A stretch of DNA of 64,000 nt from a candidate division WOR-3 bacterium (GCA_024653355.1 JANLFQ010000001.1:1076576-1140575); one strand, 5' to 3'; counted from the stretch's first letter, positions 24,569 to 33,570 are shown. The notes: generated from the letters alone by a model not told the origin. Numbers and translations are program-made.

Positions 24569-25191
24569 GGTACCTTTTCCCGATAACTTTTCAACCGGGC
24601 GTTCTCCGGGACAAACTGCTGCAAAATCACCCGTTTTGCCCCTTTCAAAATGGTACCAATAGCCTCCATATCACCCTTCTCCACCAGACCGGGCACCAGT
24701 GTAATCCGGAACTCAGCCTCCTTGTCCCATTGCAGCAGTAACTTAACAGAACGGCGCAACGGTGCCAGATTCGGCAAATCCCGACCGCAGGCGATTGAAT
24801 AACGCTCGTTAAATGGTGCCTTGACATCCATCGCCACAAAGTCAACCAGTTGCAACGCCATTGCCCTTTTCAGGGCATAGGGAAACGAGCCATTGGTATC
24901 CAGTTTCACTTTCAACCCCAGCCGCTTGATATCCGCGCACAACTCAAATATCTCCGGATGCATCAACGGTTCACCACCGGTTACGACAACACCATCGAGC
25001 CAGCCCAGTTTCCGCTCTAGTTCCGGTTTAAGTTCCTCCCAGGTAATCTCGGGCAACGCCGGGTCGTCGTTGGCGATTGAACTGTTATGGCAGAAAGGAC
25101 AGACAAAATTACACCCGCCAATGAAAATCACCGAACTGATTTTGCCATCCCAGTCAATCAGTGATGTCGGGACAAAACCGAGGATGCGCAT
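24484..25191 (-). CDS. NrdG/PflA-type glycyl-radical enzyme activase (radical SAM)
   Basis: A 235-aa radical SAM protein. The cluster motif is GCNFVCPFCHN (C-x3-C-x2-C), followed by VVTGGEPLMHPE, KLDTNGSFP, and FVAMDVKAPF. This is the short form annotated as anaerobic ribonucleoside-triphosphate reductase activating protein (TIGR02495-like), so its target would be an NrdD-type enzyme not seen here. The start ATG is only six bases from a -10 box (TATTAT), implying a leaderless mRNA. Its 3' end overlaps lipB by 85 bases. Confidence 0.88.
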   Translation of the reverse strand: MRILGFVPTSLIDWDGKISSVIFIGGCNFVCPFCHNSSIANDDPALPEITWEELKPELERKLGWLDGVVVTGGEPLMHPEIFELCADIKRLGLKVKLDTNGSFPYALKRAMALQLVDFVAMDVKAPFNERYSIACGRDLPNLAPLRRSVKLLLQWDKEAEFRITLVPGLVEKGDMEAIGTILKGAKRVILQQFVPENARLKSYREKVPYSRSDAEEMQKTLSRFVSEVKLRGKFF

Positions 25192-25197
25192 CCCCGA

Positions 25198-25225
25198 ATA
25201 ATAAACCGTGCGCCCCTTGAGTCAA
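25198..25225 (-). promoter_or_regulatory. Promoter of the activase gene, leaderless spacing
   Basis: TTGACT (25220-25225), 16-base spacer, TATTAT (25198-25203), then six bases to the ATG. There is no room for a ribosome-binding site. Confidence 0.6.
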
Positions 25226-25276
25226 GCAAAGAATTAAAAAAGAATTAGAATCCGGGCACGGTGCAGAGTGCCCGCT

Positions 25277-26197
25277 CTATCCGTGCAGGTTTAAATACTC
25301 GTGCGCCATCATCGCGGCCAGCGCGCCATCACCAACCGCGGTCGCAATCTGGCGCAGCGACTTACGCCGCACATCGCCAGCGGCAAAAACACCGGGCAGA
25401 GAGGTCTGCAGATTCTCATCGGTGATGATAAACCCGGCTTCGTCCAGGTTGAGCATACCCTGACACCAACCGGTGTTGGGCACCAGCCCGACATAGATAA
25501 ACAGTGCGGCGACCGGCAGGGTCGTCAGCGCCCCGGTTTTCAAATCTTTTATCGTCAGACCCTCCAGCCGGTTGGTGCCGTTGAAACCTGTTATCACGCG
25601 GGAAAGCAACAGTTCTATCTTCGGGTTCTGCCGGGTGCGCTCCTGACAGACCTTTGCCGCCCGGAACTCATCCCGGCGGTGAATAAGATACACCCGGGAG
25701 CAGAACCGGGTTAGATAGTTCGCCTCAGCCAGCGCCGAATCACCGCCCCCAACAACCGCCACCGCCTGGTCGCGAAACAAAGGACCGTCACATATCGCAC
25801 AGTACGATATCCCCCTGCCAACAAACCGCTCCTCACCCTCAACACCCAGTTGCCTTGGCTTGGTGCCGGTGCAGATAATCACCGCACCGGGATTAAAATT
25901 ACCCAGCGATGTTTTCACCTCCAGACCCTGAGCGCTGCGGTCAATTCCCGTAACCTCCCCGGTCTCAAACTGGCACCCGAACCGGCGTGCCTGCGCCTCC
26001 ATCCGCGCCACCAGTTCCACCGCATCAATCGGCTCAGCAAAACCCGGATAGTTTTCCACAATCGCCGTCTTTGCCACCTGACCGCCAATCAGTTCGCTCT
26101 CAATCACCAACGCCTTGCGCCCGGCGCGACTGGCGTAAATCCCCGCGGTCATACCCGCAGGTCCGGCACCAACAATCAGTACTTCAGGTTCAGCCAT
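25277..26197 (-). CDS. trxB: Thioredoxin reductase
   Basis: An NADPH- or ferredoxin-dependent class II flavoprotein disulphide reductase, 306 aa. FAD motif GAGPAGMTAGIYASRAG, redox pair CAICDG, NAD(P) motif VVGGGDSALAEA followed by LIHRRDEFRA, whose HRR fits NADPH use, and C-terminal FAAGDVRRKSLRQIATAVGDGA. Its start overlaps the argF end by eight bases. No thioredoxin gene is adjacent. Confidence 0.94.
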   Translation of the reverse strand: MAEPEVLIVGAGPAGMTAGIYASRAGRKALVIESELIGGQVAKTAIVENYPGFAEPIDAVELVARMEAQARRFGCQFETGEVTGIDRSAQGLEVKTSLGNFNPGAVIICTGTKPRQLGVEGEERFVGRGISYCAICDGPLFRDQAVAVVGGGDSALAEANYLTRFCSRVYLIHRRDEFRAAKVCQERTRQNPKIELLLSRVITGFNGTNRLEGLTIKDLKTGALTTLPVAALFIYVGLVPNTGWCQGMLNLDEAGFIITDENLQTSLPGVFAAGDVRRKSLRQIATAVGDGALAAMMAHEYLNLHG

Positions 26198-27116
26198 CTT
26201 TCAACAAACGGGCAAGAAGCGCGCGCTGAATGTGCAACCGATTCTCTGCCTGGTCATAAACAATCGCCTGGGGACCATCAAGCACATCGTCGGTAATCTC
26301 TTCGCCCCGATGTGCCGGCAGACAGTGCAAAACTTTGGTCGTTGGTTTTGCCCGTGCCAGCAGCGCCCGGTTCACCTGAAACGGCTGGAATATCTGGCGC
26401 CGTTGCGCCGCCTCATCCTCCTGGCCCATTGAAGCCCATACATCGGTGTAGATAAAATCGGCATTCGCCACCGCCTCACACGGGTCATAAGTGAATTTCA
26501 ACATTGCCCCGCTCTTTGCCGCAAATTCGCGGCTCTGGGCGGTGATTTCGGCGTTGGGCTCAAACCCTCGGGGTGTTGCCACATTCAGATTAAACCCAAC
26601 AATCCCGGCGGCAAGAAGCAAAGAGTGACACACATTGTTGCCATCACCGGTCCAGGCGATGGTTACCCCATCAAGCCGGCCATAATGCTGGCGAATCGTC
26701 AAAAGGTCGGCAAGAATCTGGCAGGGGTGTTCAAGGTCCGAAAGGGCGTTGATAACCGGAATAGTTGCCGCCTGTGCCAGCCCGGTTACCTTTTCATGCT
26801 CAAAAACCCGGGCGATAATCACATCCACCCAGCGCGACAGATTCCGGGCAACATCGGGCACACTTTCCCTGGTTCCGAGTCCGATATCGGTCGGACTCAA
26901 GTAGGTACTGGTTGCGCCCAGTTGATGCAGCGCGCGCTCAAATGTCACCCGGGTGCGCAGACTGGGCTTCTCAAAAATCAAAACCCCCATCTTGCCCCGG
27001 GCGTTAGATAGCACCTTTTCCTTTTTAACCGCAGCCTTGAGTTGTTCCGCTTCGTCCAGAAGCGTCACAATCTCTTCCTTTGTTAAATCGGCAATTGATG
27101 TTAAGTCCTTCTTCAT
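26190..27116 (-). CDS. argF: Ornithine carbamoyltransferase
   Basis: Makes citrulline from ornithine and carbamoyl phosphate, 308 aa. Motifs: FEKPSLRTRVTFE for carbamoyl phosphate (SLRTR form), LGTRESVPDVARNL, HPCQILADLLT, and HCLPAHRGEEITDDV, where HCLP is the ornithine site. It starts two bases after the hslU stop and overlaps trxB by eight bases. The three form one operon, hslU-argF-trxB, with no evident functional theme. Confidence 0.95.
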   Translation of the reverse strand: MKKDLTSIADLTKEEIVTLLDEAEQLKAAVKKEKVLSNARGKMGVLIFEKPSLRTRVTFERALHQLGATSTYLSPTDIGLGTRESVPDVARNLSRWVDVIIARVFEHEKVTGLAQAATIPVINALSDLEHPCQILADLLTIRQHYGRLDGVTIAWTGDGNNVCHSLLLAAGIVGFNLNVATPRGFEPNAEITAQSREFAAKSGAMLKFTYDPCEAVANADFIYTDVWASMGQEDEAAQRRQIFQPFQVNRALLARAKPTTKVLHCLPAHRGEEITDDVLDGPQAIVYDQAENRLHIQRALLARLLKDG

Positions 27117-27118
27117 AA

Positions 27119-28483
27119 TTATAAAATATAGCGACTTAAATCCTTGCTGGCAACTATGTCTTTGAGCCGCCGGTGCACATAGCCGGCATCAATCCGCACC
27201 ACCTTTGTCTTCGGGTTGGGCAAATCAAACAGGATGTCCTCAAGCAGCGTGGTCATCACCGTATGCAGGCGCCGGGCACCGATGTTCTCGGTCTCGCTGT
27301 TCACCTGAAACGCAATCTCGGCAACCGCATCAATTGCCGTTTTGGTAAATGTCAACTCCACCCCCTCAGCGGCAAGCAGGGCGGTGTACTGCTTGATGAG
27401 CGCATTCTCGGGCTCAATTAGAATCCGCTTAAAGTCGCTTGCCGTCAAAGGCTGCAACTCCACCCGAATCGGAAACCGCCCCTGCAACTCCGGTATCATA
27501 TCAGACGGCTTGACCTTGTGAAATGCGCCCGCGGCAATAAACAGAATATGGTCGGTCCGCACCATCCCGTACTTGGTCAAAACCGTTGACCCTTCAACCA
27601 CCGGCAACAGGTCGCGCTGCACCCCTTCCCGTGACACATCCGGTCCAGAACTGGCGGGCGTCGTGCTCACCACCTTGTCAATCTCATCGATAAACACAAT
27701 CCCGCTCTCTTCCACCCGGCGTTTTGCCTCAGCAACCACCTCGTCCATATCAATCAACTTCTGTGCCTCCTCCTGAACAAGCACCCGTTTCGCCTCGGCA
27801 ACGGTCAGTTTGCGCCGCTTTGTCTGCTTGGGCAGGGTTGGACCCAGAATGTCCTGCAACTGAATCAAAATCTCCTCGCCACCCAGCGGTGCGAGCGCGT
27901 CGGCAAAAGGAAAGGTGGTCGTGGTTGACTTCACCTCCACCATTTGGCTATCCAGTTCCCCGGCACGCAACTTTGCCCTTAACCGCTCCCGGGCGCCTGA
28001 TGCTCGCCCCTCATCATCGGGCAACAGCAACTTCAGCAACTTCTCCTCGGCAAGCGCCTCAGCCCGACTCTGCACCTCGCGGGTTTTCTCTGCCCGCACC
28101 ATATTGACGCCAATCTCCATCAAATCCCGAATCATTGAATCAACATCCCGCCCCACATAGCCGACCTCGGTAAACTTTGACGCCTCAACCTTGACAAAAG
28201 GTGCCTGAGCGAGCCGGGCAAGACGCCGGGCAATCTCGGTCTTACCGACTCCGGTTGGTCCAATGAGAATGATGTTGTTGGGCAGAATCTCCTCCCGCAG
28301 CCGCTCCGGCACCTGTTGTCGGCGCCAGCGGTTGCGCAGCGCAATCGCCACCGCCCGCTTTGCCTTATGCTGACCAACGATAAACCGGTCAAGTTCGGCA
28401 ACAATCTCTTTCGGGGTCAGCGTGCGCTCCGGCGCTACCGGCACCAGTTCTGAAGAAAACCGGTCAGATGGAGTAACATTCAT
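27119..28483 (-). CDS. hslU: ATP-dependent protease ATPase subunit HslU
   Basis: The AAA+ unfoldase of the HslUV (ClpYQ) protease, 454 aa. N-terminal [16 protein letters not shown], Walker [16 protein letters not shown], pore loop [11 protein letters not shown]-domain (about 110-240), Walker [11 protein letters not shown], sensor and C-terminal [10 protein letters not shown]; the C-terminal YIL tail fits the HslV docking end. I use the ATG at 28483, since the upstream TTG lies inside the -10 box. hslV, which normally precedes it, is absent here. Confidence 0.95.
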   Translation of the reverse strand: MNVTPSDRFSSELVPVAPERTLTPKEIVAELDRFIVGQHKAKRAVAIALRNRWRRQQVPERLREEILPNNIILIGPTGVGKTEIARRLARLAQAPFVKVEASKFTEVGYVGRDVDSMIRDLMEIGVNMVRAEKTREVQSRAEALAEEKLLKLLLPDDEGRASGARERLRAKLRAGELDSQMVEVKSTTTTFPFADALAPLGGEEILIQLQDILGPTLPKQTKRRKLTVAEAKRVLVQEEAQKLIDMDEVVAEAKRRVEESGIVFIDEIDKVVSTTPASSGPDVSREGVQRDLLPVVEGSTVLTKYGMVRTDHILFIAAGAFHKVKPSDMIPELQGRFPIRVELQPLTASDFKRILIEPENALIKQYTALLAAEGVELTFTKTAIDAVAEIAFQVNSETENIGARRLHTVMTTLLEDILFDLPNPKTKVVRIDAGYVHRRLKDIVASKDLSRYIL

Positions 28484-28494
28484 CGGGATAAACA

Positions 28495-28522
28495 ATTATA
28501 GAAGGGATTGGAGACAAGTCAA
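28495..28522 (-). promoter_or_regulatory. Promoter of hslU-argF-trxB
   Basis: TTGACT (28517-28522), 16 bases, TATAAT (28495-28500), 11 bases to the ATG. The untranslated leader would be about four bases. Confidence 0.6.
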
Positions 28523-28595
28523 TGCCAATTGACAGACAACTGCGACAATGGAAATTTGTCAGTGCCCTTTGCTTCGGATTTTAGGGGTAAAAGGT

Positions 28596-29819
28596 TTAGT
28601 CCGTAAAATCTCTTCGTATATATTTTTCTCTTTTCATTTTGGGACGAATATCTGCGTAATCATCTTTATCCATGTAGTAAATGACCAATTCTTTAATCTT
28701 GAGATTTTCCCCTTTTGTATGTTTATCCATGTTTAATAAAGGTTCATTATCACCGCTTCCAAAAGGTGTTGTTGCAATTTTTGTGACCCCTTTATCCACT
28801 GCTAACCGGTTAAGCCATAATATACGCTTAGCCACCGTGCCTTTTAACAATTTCTTTTCGTGAATGATGGTCACTTTCTTACTTTTCAATTTTTCTGTAT
28901 CTTCATGCGAGAGCGACAACGAGGTAACGAATAAACTATTTTCTTCTATGGAGTCCAGGCATGCTAAAATGTTGTAATTTATCAATGAAAGCTTGTAACT
29001 ATCGGTTTCAAAGATATATCTTTCTTCGGTCTTCTTATTGAATTCGAATACCTTGACTTTAGCATAATTATAGCCGTTTGGCCACAATTCCTTTTCTATT
29101 ATTCTATCTATGGTGCTGAAATATCTATTGCCAGTCCACCTATGTTCAGTAAGCCAATAGCGGGGTTTTATGTTGCCGAACAAGATGGTTTGGAAAAAAT
29201 TACTATCCTCATCATTGCTGCATTCCCAATTGCCTCCTTTACCACATCCGTCACAAACAGTGCAAAGATATTTCAATTTAAGCTCAAATGGATTTATAAT
29301 TTCATTGTAACAGGAGGTATTTGTAAAAAACATAAAGATTATTATGAATTCATATTTACTTTGTACGGCTTTGATAATAAACCCTTGAGGAAAACTATCA
29401 ATGTTATATTTCGTATACTCCTTTCGGACCCGTGCCTGCTCACAGCACTGGCTTTGTCTTATTATCGCAAATTCTTCTTCTGAAAAGATATTTATTGGGA
29501 AAATCTTCTCAATAAAAATGTCACCCCCTGCATACCTGTCATGCTCCTCTCCATGATAAATTAAAGAATACAACCGTTGGTTGCGCGATTTTTGTTTGCT
29601 GTAAACCTCGTAGATTTTGCGTGCAATATTCTGAGAGTAGTCCGAATACAGAAACACATTGACATCCCTAAAAAGATAAAATGGATGCGGGTCAGTACCT
29701 GATGAAACGTACCAAAATAATCCGCTACGATATTTATCCAGAATTTCTTTTTTCAGCGTTTCCAGCTCAGCCTTTTCAGTATCGTTATATGCATAAATTT
29801 TCTTAATAAAAGCTTCCAT
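28596..29819 (-). CDS. Uncharacterised island protein with Cys cluster
   Basis: A 407-aa protein I cannot assign. Composition is Lys/Ile/Tyr-rich and AT-biased, unlike the flanking core genes. The N-terminus has WYVSSGTDPHP (36-46) and DVNVFLYSDYS (52-62), resembling the opening of uncharacterised families in which a short SSGxD motif is conserved. Four cysteines at 186, 189, 192 and 200 (CTVCDGCG...C) could bind zinc. CC at 125-126 adds two more. The C-terminal third has SLSLSHEDTEKL and a basic end. The ATG has GGGAGGTTGT just upstream. It could be a cassette-type accessory gene. Confidence 0.6.
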   Translation of the reverse strand: MEAFIKKIYAYNDTEKAELETLKKEILDKYRSGLFWYVSSGTDPHPFYLFRDVNVFLYSDYSQNIARKIYEVYSKQKSRNQRLYSLIYHGEEHDRYAGGDIFIEKIFPINIFSEEEFAIIRQSQCCEQARVRKEYTKYNIDSFPQGFIIKAVQSKYEFIIIFMFFTNTSCYNEIINPFELKLKYLCTVCDGCGKGGNWECSNDEDSNFFQTILFGNIKPRYWLTEHRWTGNRYFSTIDRIIEKELWPNGYNYAKVKVFEFNKKTEERYIFETDSYKLSLINYNILACLDSIEENSLFVTSLSLSHEDTEKLKSKKVTIIHEKKLLKGTVAKRILWLNRLAVDKGVTKIATTPFGSGDNEPLLNMDKHTKGENLKIKELVIYYMDKDDYADIRPKMKREKYIRRDFTD

Positions 29820-30251
29820 TTACAACCTCCCTTTTCCGCTTAAGCAGGCTTTGTTCTTTTTTGAAACTCCAACTTTATTGCTCCTCATCGCCAAATATAA
29901 TTAGAGACAAAACTTAATCCTTGTCAAGCCAAAAGCGATGCGTGTAAATGTTCCTTACGGTTCACGGATAGCGCCCAAGCCCAAAAACCTCCCTCGCACC
30001 CTTTAAAATCAGGAAAAGGTTTCAGCCAAACCTGCTACAACAAAAATTATTTATGCGGGGTTAGGCGAAGTTGCCCTGAAATTAGTAACATCCTTTTAAT
30101 TCAACCTTGAGCGATTAGTCTGTCAAACGTTCTGAGCGTATCAGAAGTCCAGCCGTTAGGCTGGATTTAGGAGCAGTGCCGAAGGCAAAAAAATAATGCT
30201 GTATTAGCCGATTGTTTTGCTTGGCAAATTTTACTTGCATGTCTTAATGCA
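29820..30251. other. Noncoding stretch with partial attC-like segments
   Basis: About 430 AT-rich bases between two island genes. It contains two segments similar to the attC-like element at 31541-31628: its head-like part (GGCAACTTC, GCCTAAC, CCGCATAAA on the minus strand, 30046-30075) and its middle-like part (TTTTGCCTTCGGCA, near 30175-30190). A hairpin CCAGCC-GTTA-GGCTGG lies at 30149-30164. No gene is supported. Confidence 0.45.
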
Positions 30252-31493
30252 TCAATCGATTCTTGCCAAAACCGTGCATCTACATCCAATATGTAATGGA
30301 ACTTTTGGGCGCTGTTTTTTAGGATATTTTCCCGATGCTGCACGTTTACAATATGGACAAGTTGCATCATCACCCGCCGGCAATATTTCCCAACCCTTAA
30401 TGAAAGTAGAATCAACATCATCTTGATGCATATCCCGACTGGAATATGCTCCCATTACATAAGTGTGAGTAATAAGGGTTGCGATTTCATTAGTATATCG
30501 CCATGCGCTCGAAATTCTGTTTAAATCAATATTAGAAAACTCATCAGGCAAAGGTTTTAACTGGAAAAGTTCACGAAAGGCAATTACTTTACCGATTCTT
30601 TCTCTTATATCTGGCAAATTCATCAAAAACTCAATAGCCTTAGCTTTGCGACTGAAAGGCTTTTGTTTCAAATCAGCTACTAACTCATTCATGTCTTTCA
30701 ACTTTAGAGTTTCCAAAATGGCAGGCAAAGAAATATCTGCACCTCTTCTCGCCAAACCTAATTCGACTAATTTCTCAAATCCACTACGATCAAAATGATC
30801 GGCTGGGATAACAAAGACTCTGTCCAGATTGTTGGCGTAACGAAGGTAAAGTAAAAGATTTTCATAGCCAAATTGGTCGATCACAGCATCGTCAATAGTA
30901 ACATCAGCTGGCTCGCACTCAAACAGAGTTTCTAAATCACAATACGGTCTTATATCAAGCGATTCAATAGCCTGCTTTCGAAATCCCGCGAGTAAATCTT
31001 CTTTATCTCTATCTGATGCTAATGCCCATTCTGTTGAAGATTTTTTGAGTTCTTCTATTTTGGTGAAATATAGTGGTTTAAATTTTTTGATATAGTCTTC
31101 AATTTCCTTACAGCGAAGATTGAAACGAGCAATAATAGATATAATAGTTCGAGCATGAGCATAACTTCCAAGAGAATATCCTGCATCAAGGAGTGCTTTA
31201 AGTTCAGAAGCAATCGTCTGGTTAGCTCCATAAATTGTTAGGGGGAACGTGCTTTTAGGATTTAACACCCACCCTCCATCTTGTGTAGGAGTGATGTCGC
31301 CAGTATCGGGGTTCTCAAAACTAGTGGATGGTCTAGTATGGATAGAAGCCGTAATTTGGGGCTTGGATGCTTGGGGTTTCAAGTCTATAGTCTTTTGTGT
31401 TGAGTATTTTTTATATTTCTCATGTTTCTTATGTTTCTTATACACCCAAATAATGACTAACCCCATAATGATCAAAATTATTAATGTTCCCAT
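30252..31493 (-). CDS. Membrane-anchored protein with phage Mu F-like zinc motif at C-terminus
   Basis: 413 aa. A single N-terminal membrane helix (2-18, TLIILIIMGLVIIWVY) is followed by a Lys-rich stretch, a low-complexity linker (about 30-80) and a helical central region. The last 45 residues carry TCPYCKRAASG and then PLHIGCRCTVLARID. CPYC...H-x3-CRC is the pattern at the end of SPP1 gp7/Mu F phage head-morphogenesis proteins. In those, the preceding domain is different, so here the motif seems to be attached to a membrane-tethered body. It sits directly after the attC-like element, in an AT-rich island. Function unknown; an anti-phage or toxin role would be speculation. Confidence 0.6.
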   Translation of the reverse strand: MGTLIILIIMGLVIIWVYKKHKKHEKYKKYSTQKTIDLKPQASKPQITASIHTRPSTSFENPDTGDITPTQDGGWVLNPKSTFPLTIYGANQTIASELKALLDAGYSLGSYAHARTIISIIARFNLRCKEIEDYIKKFKPLYFTKIEELKKSSTEWALASDRDKEDLLAGFRKQAIESLDIRPYCDLETLFECEPADVTIDDAVIDQFGYENLLLYLRYANNLDRVFVIPADHFDRSGFEKLVELGLARRGADISLPAILETLKLKDMNELVADLKQKPFSRKAKAIEFLMNLPDIRERIGKVIAFRELFQLKPLPDEFSNIDLNRISSAWRYTNEIATLITHTYVMGAYSSRDMHQDDVDSTFIKGWEILPAGDDATCPYCKRAASGKYPKKQRPKVPLHIGCRCTVLARID

Positions 31494-31540
31494 AAAATCA
31501 CCTCGATTTATTTGTCCTCAAAACTACCAAACAAAATGTC

Positions 31541-31628
31541 GCCTAACATTTCAAACATAAGATAAGTTTTTGCAAAGTTAAAATTCGGGCGGAATGCCGA
31601 AGGCAAAACCTTTTATGCGGTGTTAAAT
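31541..31628 (-). repeat. attC-like (integron cassette) element
   Basis: On the minus strand it starts ATTTAAC (fits RYYYAAC) 18 bases after a stop codon, and ends GTTAGGC (fits GTTRRRY) 47 bases before the next gene's ATG. That is the placement of an attC site. Inside, ATAA..AAGGTTTTGC is nearly complementary to GCAAAAACTT...TTAT, and a small hairpin TGCC-TTC-GGCA lies between. Total 88 bases, within the attC size range. No integrase gene is in the window, and the outer arms pair only at the core. Confidence 0.4.
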
Positions 31629-31645
31629 GAAGTTGCCAACACATC

Positions 31646-32176
31646 TTAAAACTCGCAATTATATTTTCCCAGAAAATACCTAAATGATTTATTTTTCTGC
31701 CTCGCTATTTCTGTAGAGTAACAGTTTAGAATTTCTATCATGAAATCTATTCTGGAAGCAAACCTCTTAGGAATCAAATCGTTAAATTGCTCCTTGGTAA
31801 TACCATCTGTATTATTGAAAACAGGAATCTTAAATTGTTTAGAGCGAGCACTATCTAGCCCAGCGATGTACCAGCTTTCTATTTCCTTGATCACAACTAT
31901 TATCTTGTCTGTATTAATGTTCTGAAACTTATTTCGTATTTTTTTCTTCTTGCCAGTGACGCATAGTGCGCTATTAATGTCTACTACATAAATATAATCA
32001 GCACCCATTTCTTTGATACTTTTAAGGAGCTTATTAATTTTCGCATTTTGTACTTGTGCATATTTCCGTATTAACACCCGCTCGTATTTTTCTTCAAGTT
32101 TGGGTTTTATGATGTTTTGAAAAAACCGTTCATCGTCATCGCCTTCAACAAGAAGAAACAATATTCTATTCTTCAC
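31646..32176 (-). CDS. TOPRIM/DUF4276-like partner of the AAA ATPase
   Basis: 176 aa. The N-terminus LLVEGDDDERFF (E11, then D13-E16) and the later VVDIN (D66) fit a TOPRIM-type acidic site, as in DUF4276 and OLD-type proteins; KEIESWYIAGLD (97-108) is a further conserved-looking block. The C-terminus KNKSFRYFLGKY is basic and aromatic. It overlaps the ATPase gene by four bases, so the two are translationally coupled. By analogy with ATPase plus TOPRIM anti-phage modules (PARIS, OLD-like), it would be the nuclease effector. The subfamily is not certain. Confidence 0.65.
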   Translation of the reverse strand: MKNRILFLLVEGDDDERFFQNIIKPKLEEKYERVLIRKYAQVQNAKINKLLKSIKEMGADYIYVVDINSALCVTGKKKKIRNKFQNINTDKIIVVIKEIESWYIAGLDSARSKQFKIPVFNNTDGITKEQFNDLIPKRFASRIDFMIEILNCYSTEIARQKNKSFRYFLGKYNCEF

Positions 32177-33435
32177 GCTTTTAAATCCAACAAGTTGTGT
32201 ATGTAAAGGTCTTCGATTCCTAACTCATTTTTGAGAAATGTTTTCACGGTTTCTTTTTCATGCGGCTTGGAGATAATAGAAAAACCTTCATTATCTCGCG
32301 AGATGAGCAAAATATTTTCTAAACCTGCGTGTTTTACTATCTCATGATTGTGTGTGGTAACAATAATCTGCTTTTTCTGTGATGCATCTTTCATCATGTC
32401 TACTACTTTAGAAATAAGGTAGGGGTGTATGTTCCTTTCAGGTTCTTCGATTACAGTTAACCATTTTTGTGTAAAATATAATGCTATAATTAAAGCAGTT
32501 ATATTTATTGTCCCATCAGAAATCAAAGATGCTGGTAGATACTGTTTCTTAGCGTATATTTCTCGTAATTTAAATAGTAATGACTTATCTGCAAACTTTT
32601 CTACATCTAATTCATCTACAAAAGGCAAAAGATCTTTCACTAGATTGAAGAGTTTTCTCTTTTTTTCCTTGTCTTCTATGATATTTTTGAGAACGATGGC
32701 TAGATTGTTTCCATCCTCCTCTATTTCAGCCCTTCCAGTTATAGGGATAGCCTTTTTAGGAAGTTTAGGGTCAAAATCGTATATTGAAATTTCACCGAAA
32801 ATAGGTGGCATCACAAAGGATGGAAGTCTCTCGATAAGAAGGGTTCTGGGTCCCAGTTTCGCCTCTTTCAAAAATGATAAAAAAATGTAATGTTCCTTTA
32901 ATGGACCCACCTCGGGAGGAAATCCTAAAAAATCGACGCTGATTTTCTCTTTATCGTTAGAAAAGACAATTTCTCCATTCCCTGATAGTGCTCCCCCTTC
33001 GCTCTCTCTCCCCCGACGCCCTAATTTAAAAAACTCAACTTTCTGGGTTAATTTGTCCTCTACAATTTCAAATCCCGGACCTCTTCTTTTAAACTTTATG
33101 ATAAACCTATAAATCGTTTCGTAGGTAACCATTCCTATCAATTCTTTTTCTTTCCCCCTCACCGGAGGTGTATTATATCTTTGGTCTGAAACAACTTCTA
33201 CCAAAAGGTTTTGAGATGAACCAATATTTAGATTCCTGAGATATTCAATGCCCCCCTGCATAGATATTGCATTATCAAGGTGATAATTTGTTATATCCCT
33301 AAGAAATTTAAGGATCTGTACGAAATTTGACTTCCCGGAAGCATTGGTACCAATTAATACATTAAACTTACCAAGTTCGATTTCTAGATCCTTGAAGCTT
33401 TTAAAGTTTGATATTTTGACTTTCTTTATGGCCAT
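32173..33435 (-). CDS. SMC/OLD-like AAA ATPase of a two-gene defence-type module
   Basis: A 420-aa AAA_21-type ATPase. ISNFKSFKDLEIELGKFNVLIG, then Walker A GTNASGKS (29-36); signature-like LISDGTINITA, Walker B TVIEEPERNIHP, and switch histidine TTHNHEIV follow in the last third. This is the RecF/OLD-like compact form without long coiled coils. AGGAGGGGGAGC gives a strong ribosome site. It overlaps the TOPRIM-like gene. Family precedent suggests the ATPase senses phage or plasmid DNA or proteins and controls the partner; here that is inferred from architecture only. AT-rich like the rest of the island. Confidence 0.82.
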   Translation of the reverse strand: MAIKKVKISNFKSFKDLEIELGKFNVLIGTNASGKSNFVQILKFLRDITNYHLDNAISMQGGIEYLRNLNIGSSQNLLVEVVSDQRYNTPPVRGKEKELIGMVTYETIYRFIIKFKRRGPGFEIVEDKLTQKVEFFKLGRRGRESEGGALSGNGEIVFSNDKEKISVDFLGFPPEVGPLKEHYIFLSFLKEAKLGPRTLLIERLPSFVMPPIFGEISIYDFDPKLPKKAIPITGRAEIEEDGNNLAIVLKNIIEDKEKKRKLFNLVKDLLPFVDELDVEKFADKSLLFKLREIYAKKQYLPASLISDGTINITALIIALYFTQKWLTVIEEPERNIHPYLISKVVDMMKDASQKKQIIVTTHNHEIVKHAGLENILLISRDNEGFSIISKPHEKETVKTFLKNELGIEDLYIHNLLDLKA

Positions 33436-33447
33436 GCTCCCCCTCCT

Positions 33448-33570
33448 TTATGTACTATTATTCATTTCATTTATATCTTTACTGGCAATGTTCCCTAACT
33501 TGTTCATATCAGAACCAAGGGCGGATATTTTACCTTTACCTGAACCTCCTAACCTCACTAATAATATCAT
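33448..33570 (-). CDS. Possible 40-aa leader peptide upstream of the ATPase
   Basis: A short frame MILLVRLGGSGKGK...NNST whose TAA overlaps the AAAGGAGG of the ATPase gene. A weak GGGTAAG lies before its ATG. Glycine/lysine-rich; it could be a degraded P-loop fragment (GGSGKGK) or a coupling peptide. No family seen. Confidence 0.25.
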   Translation of the reverse strand: MILLVRLGGSGKGKISALGSDMNKLGNIASKDINEMNNST

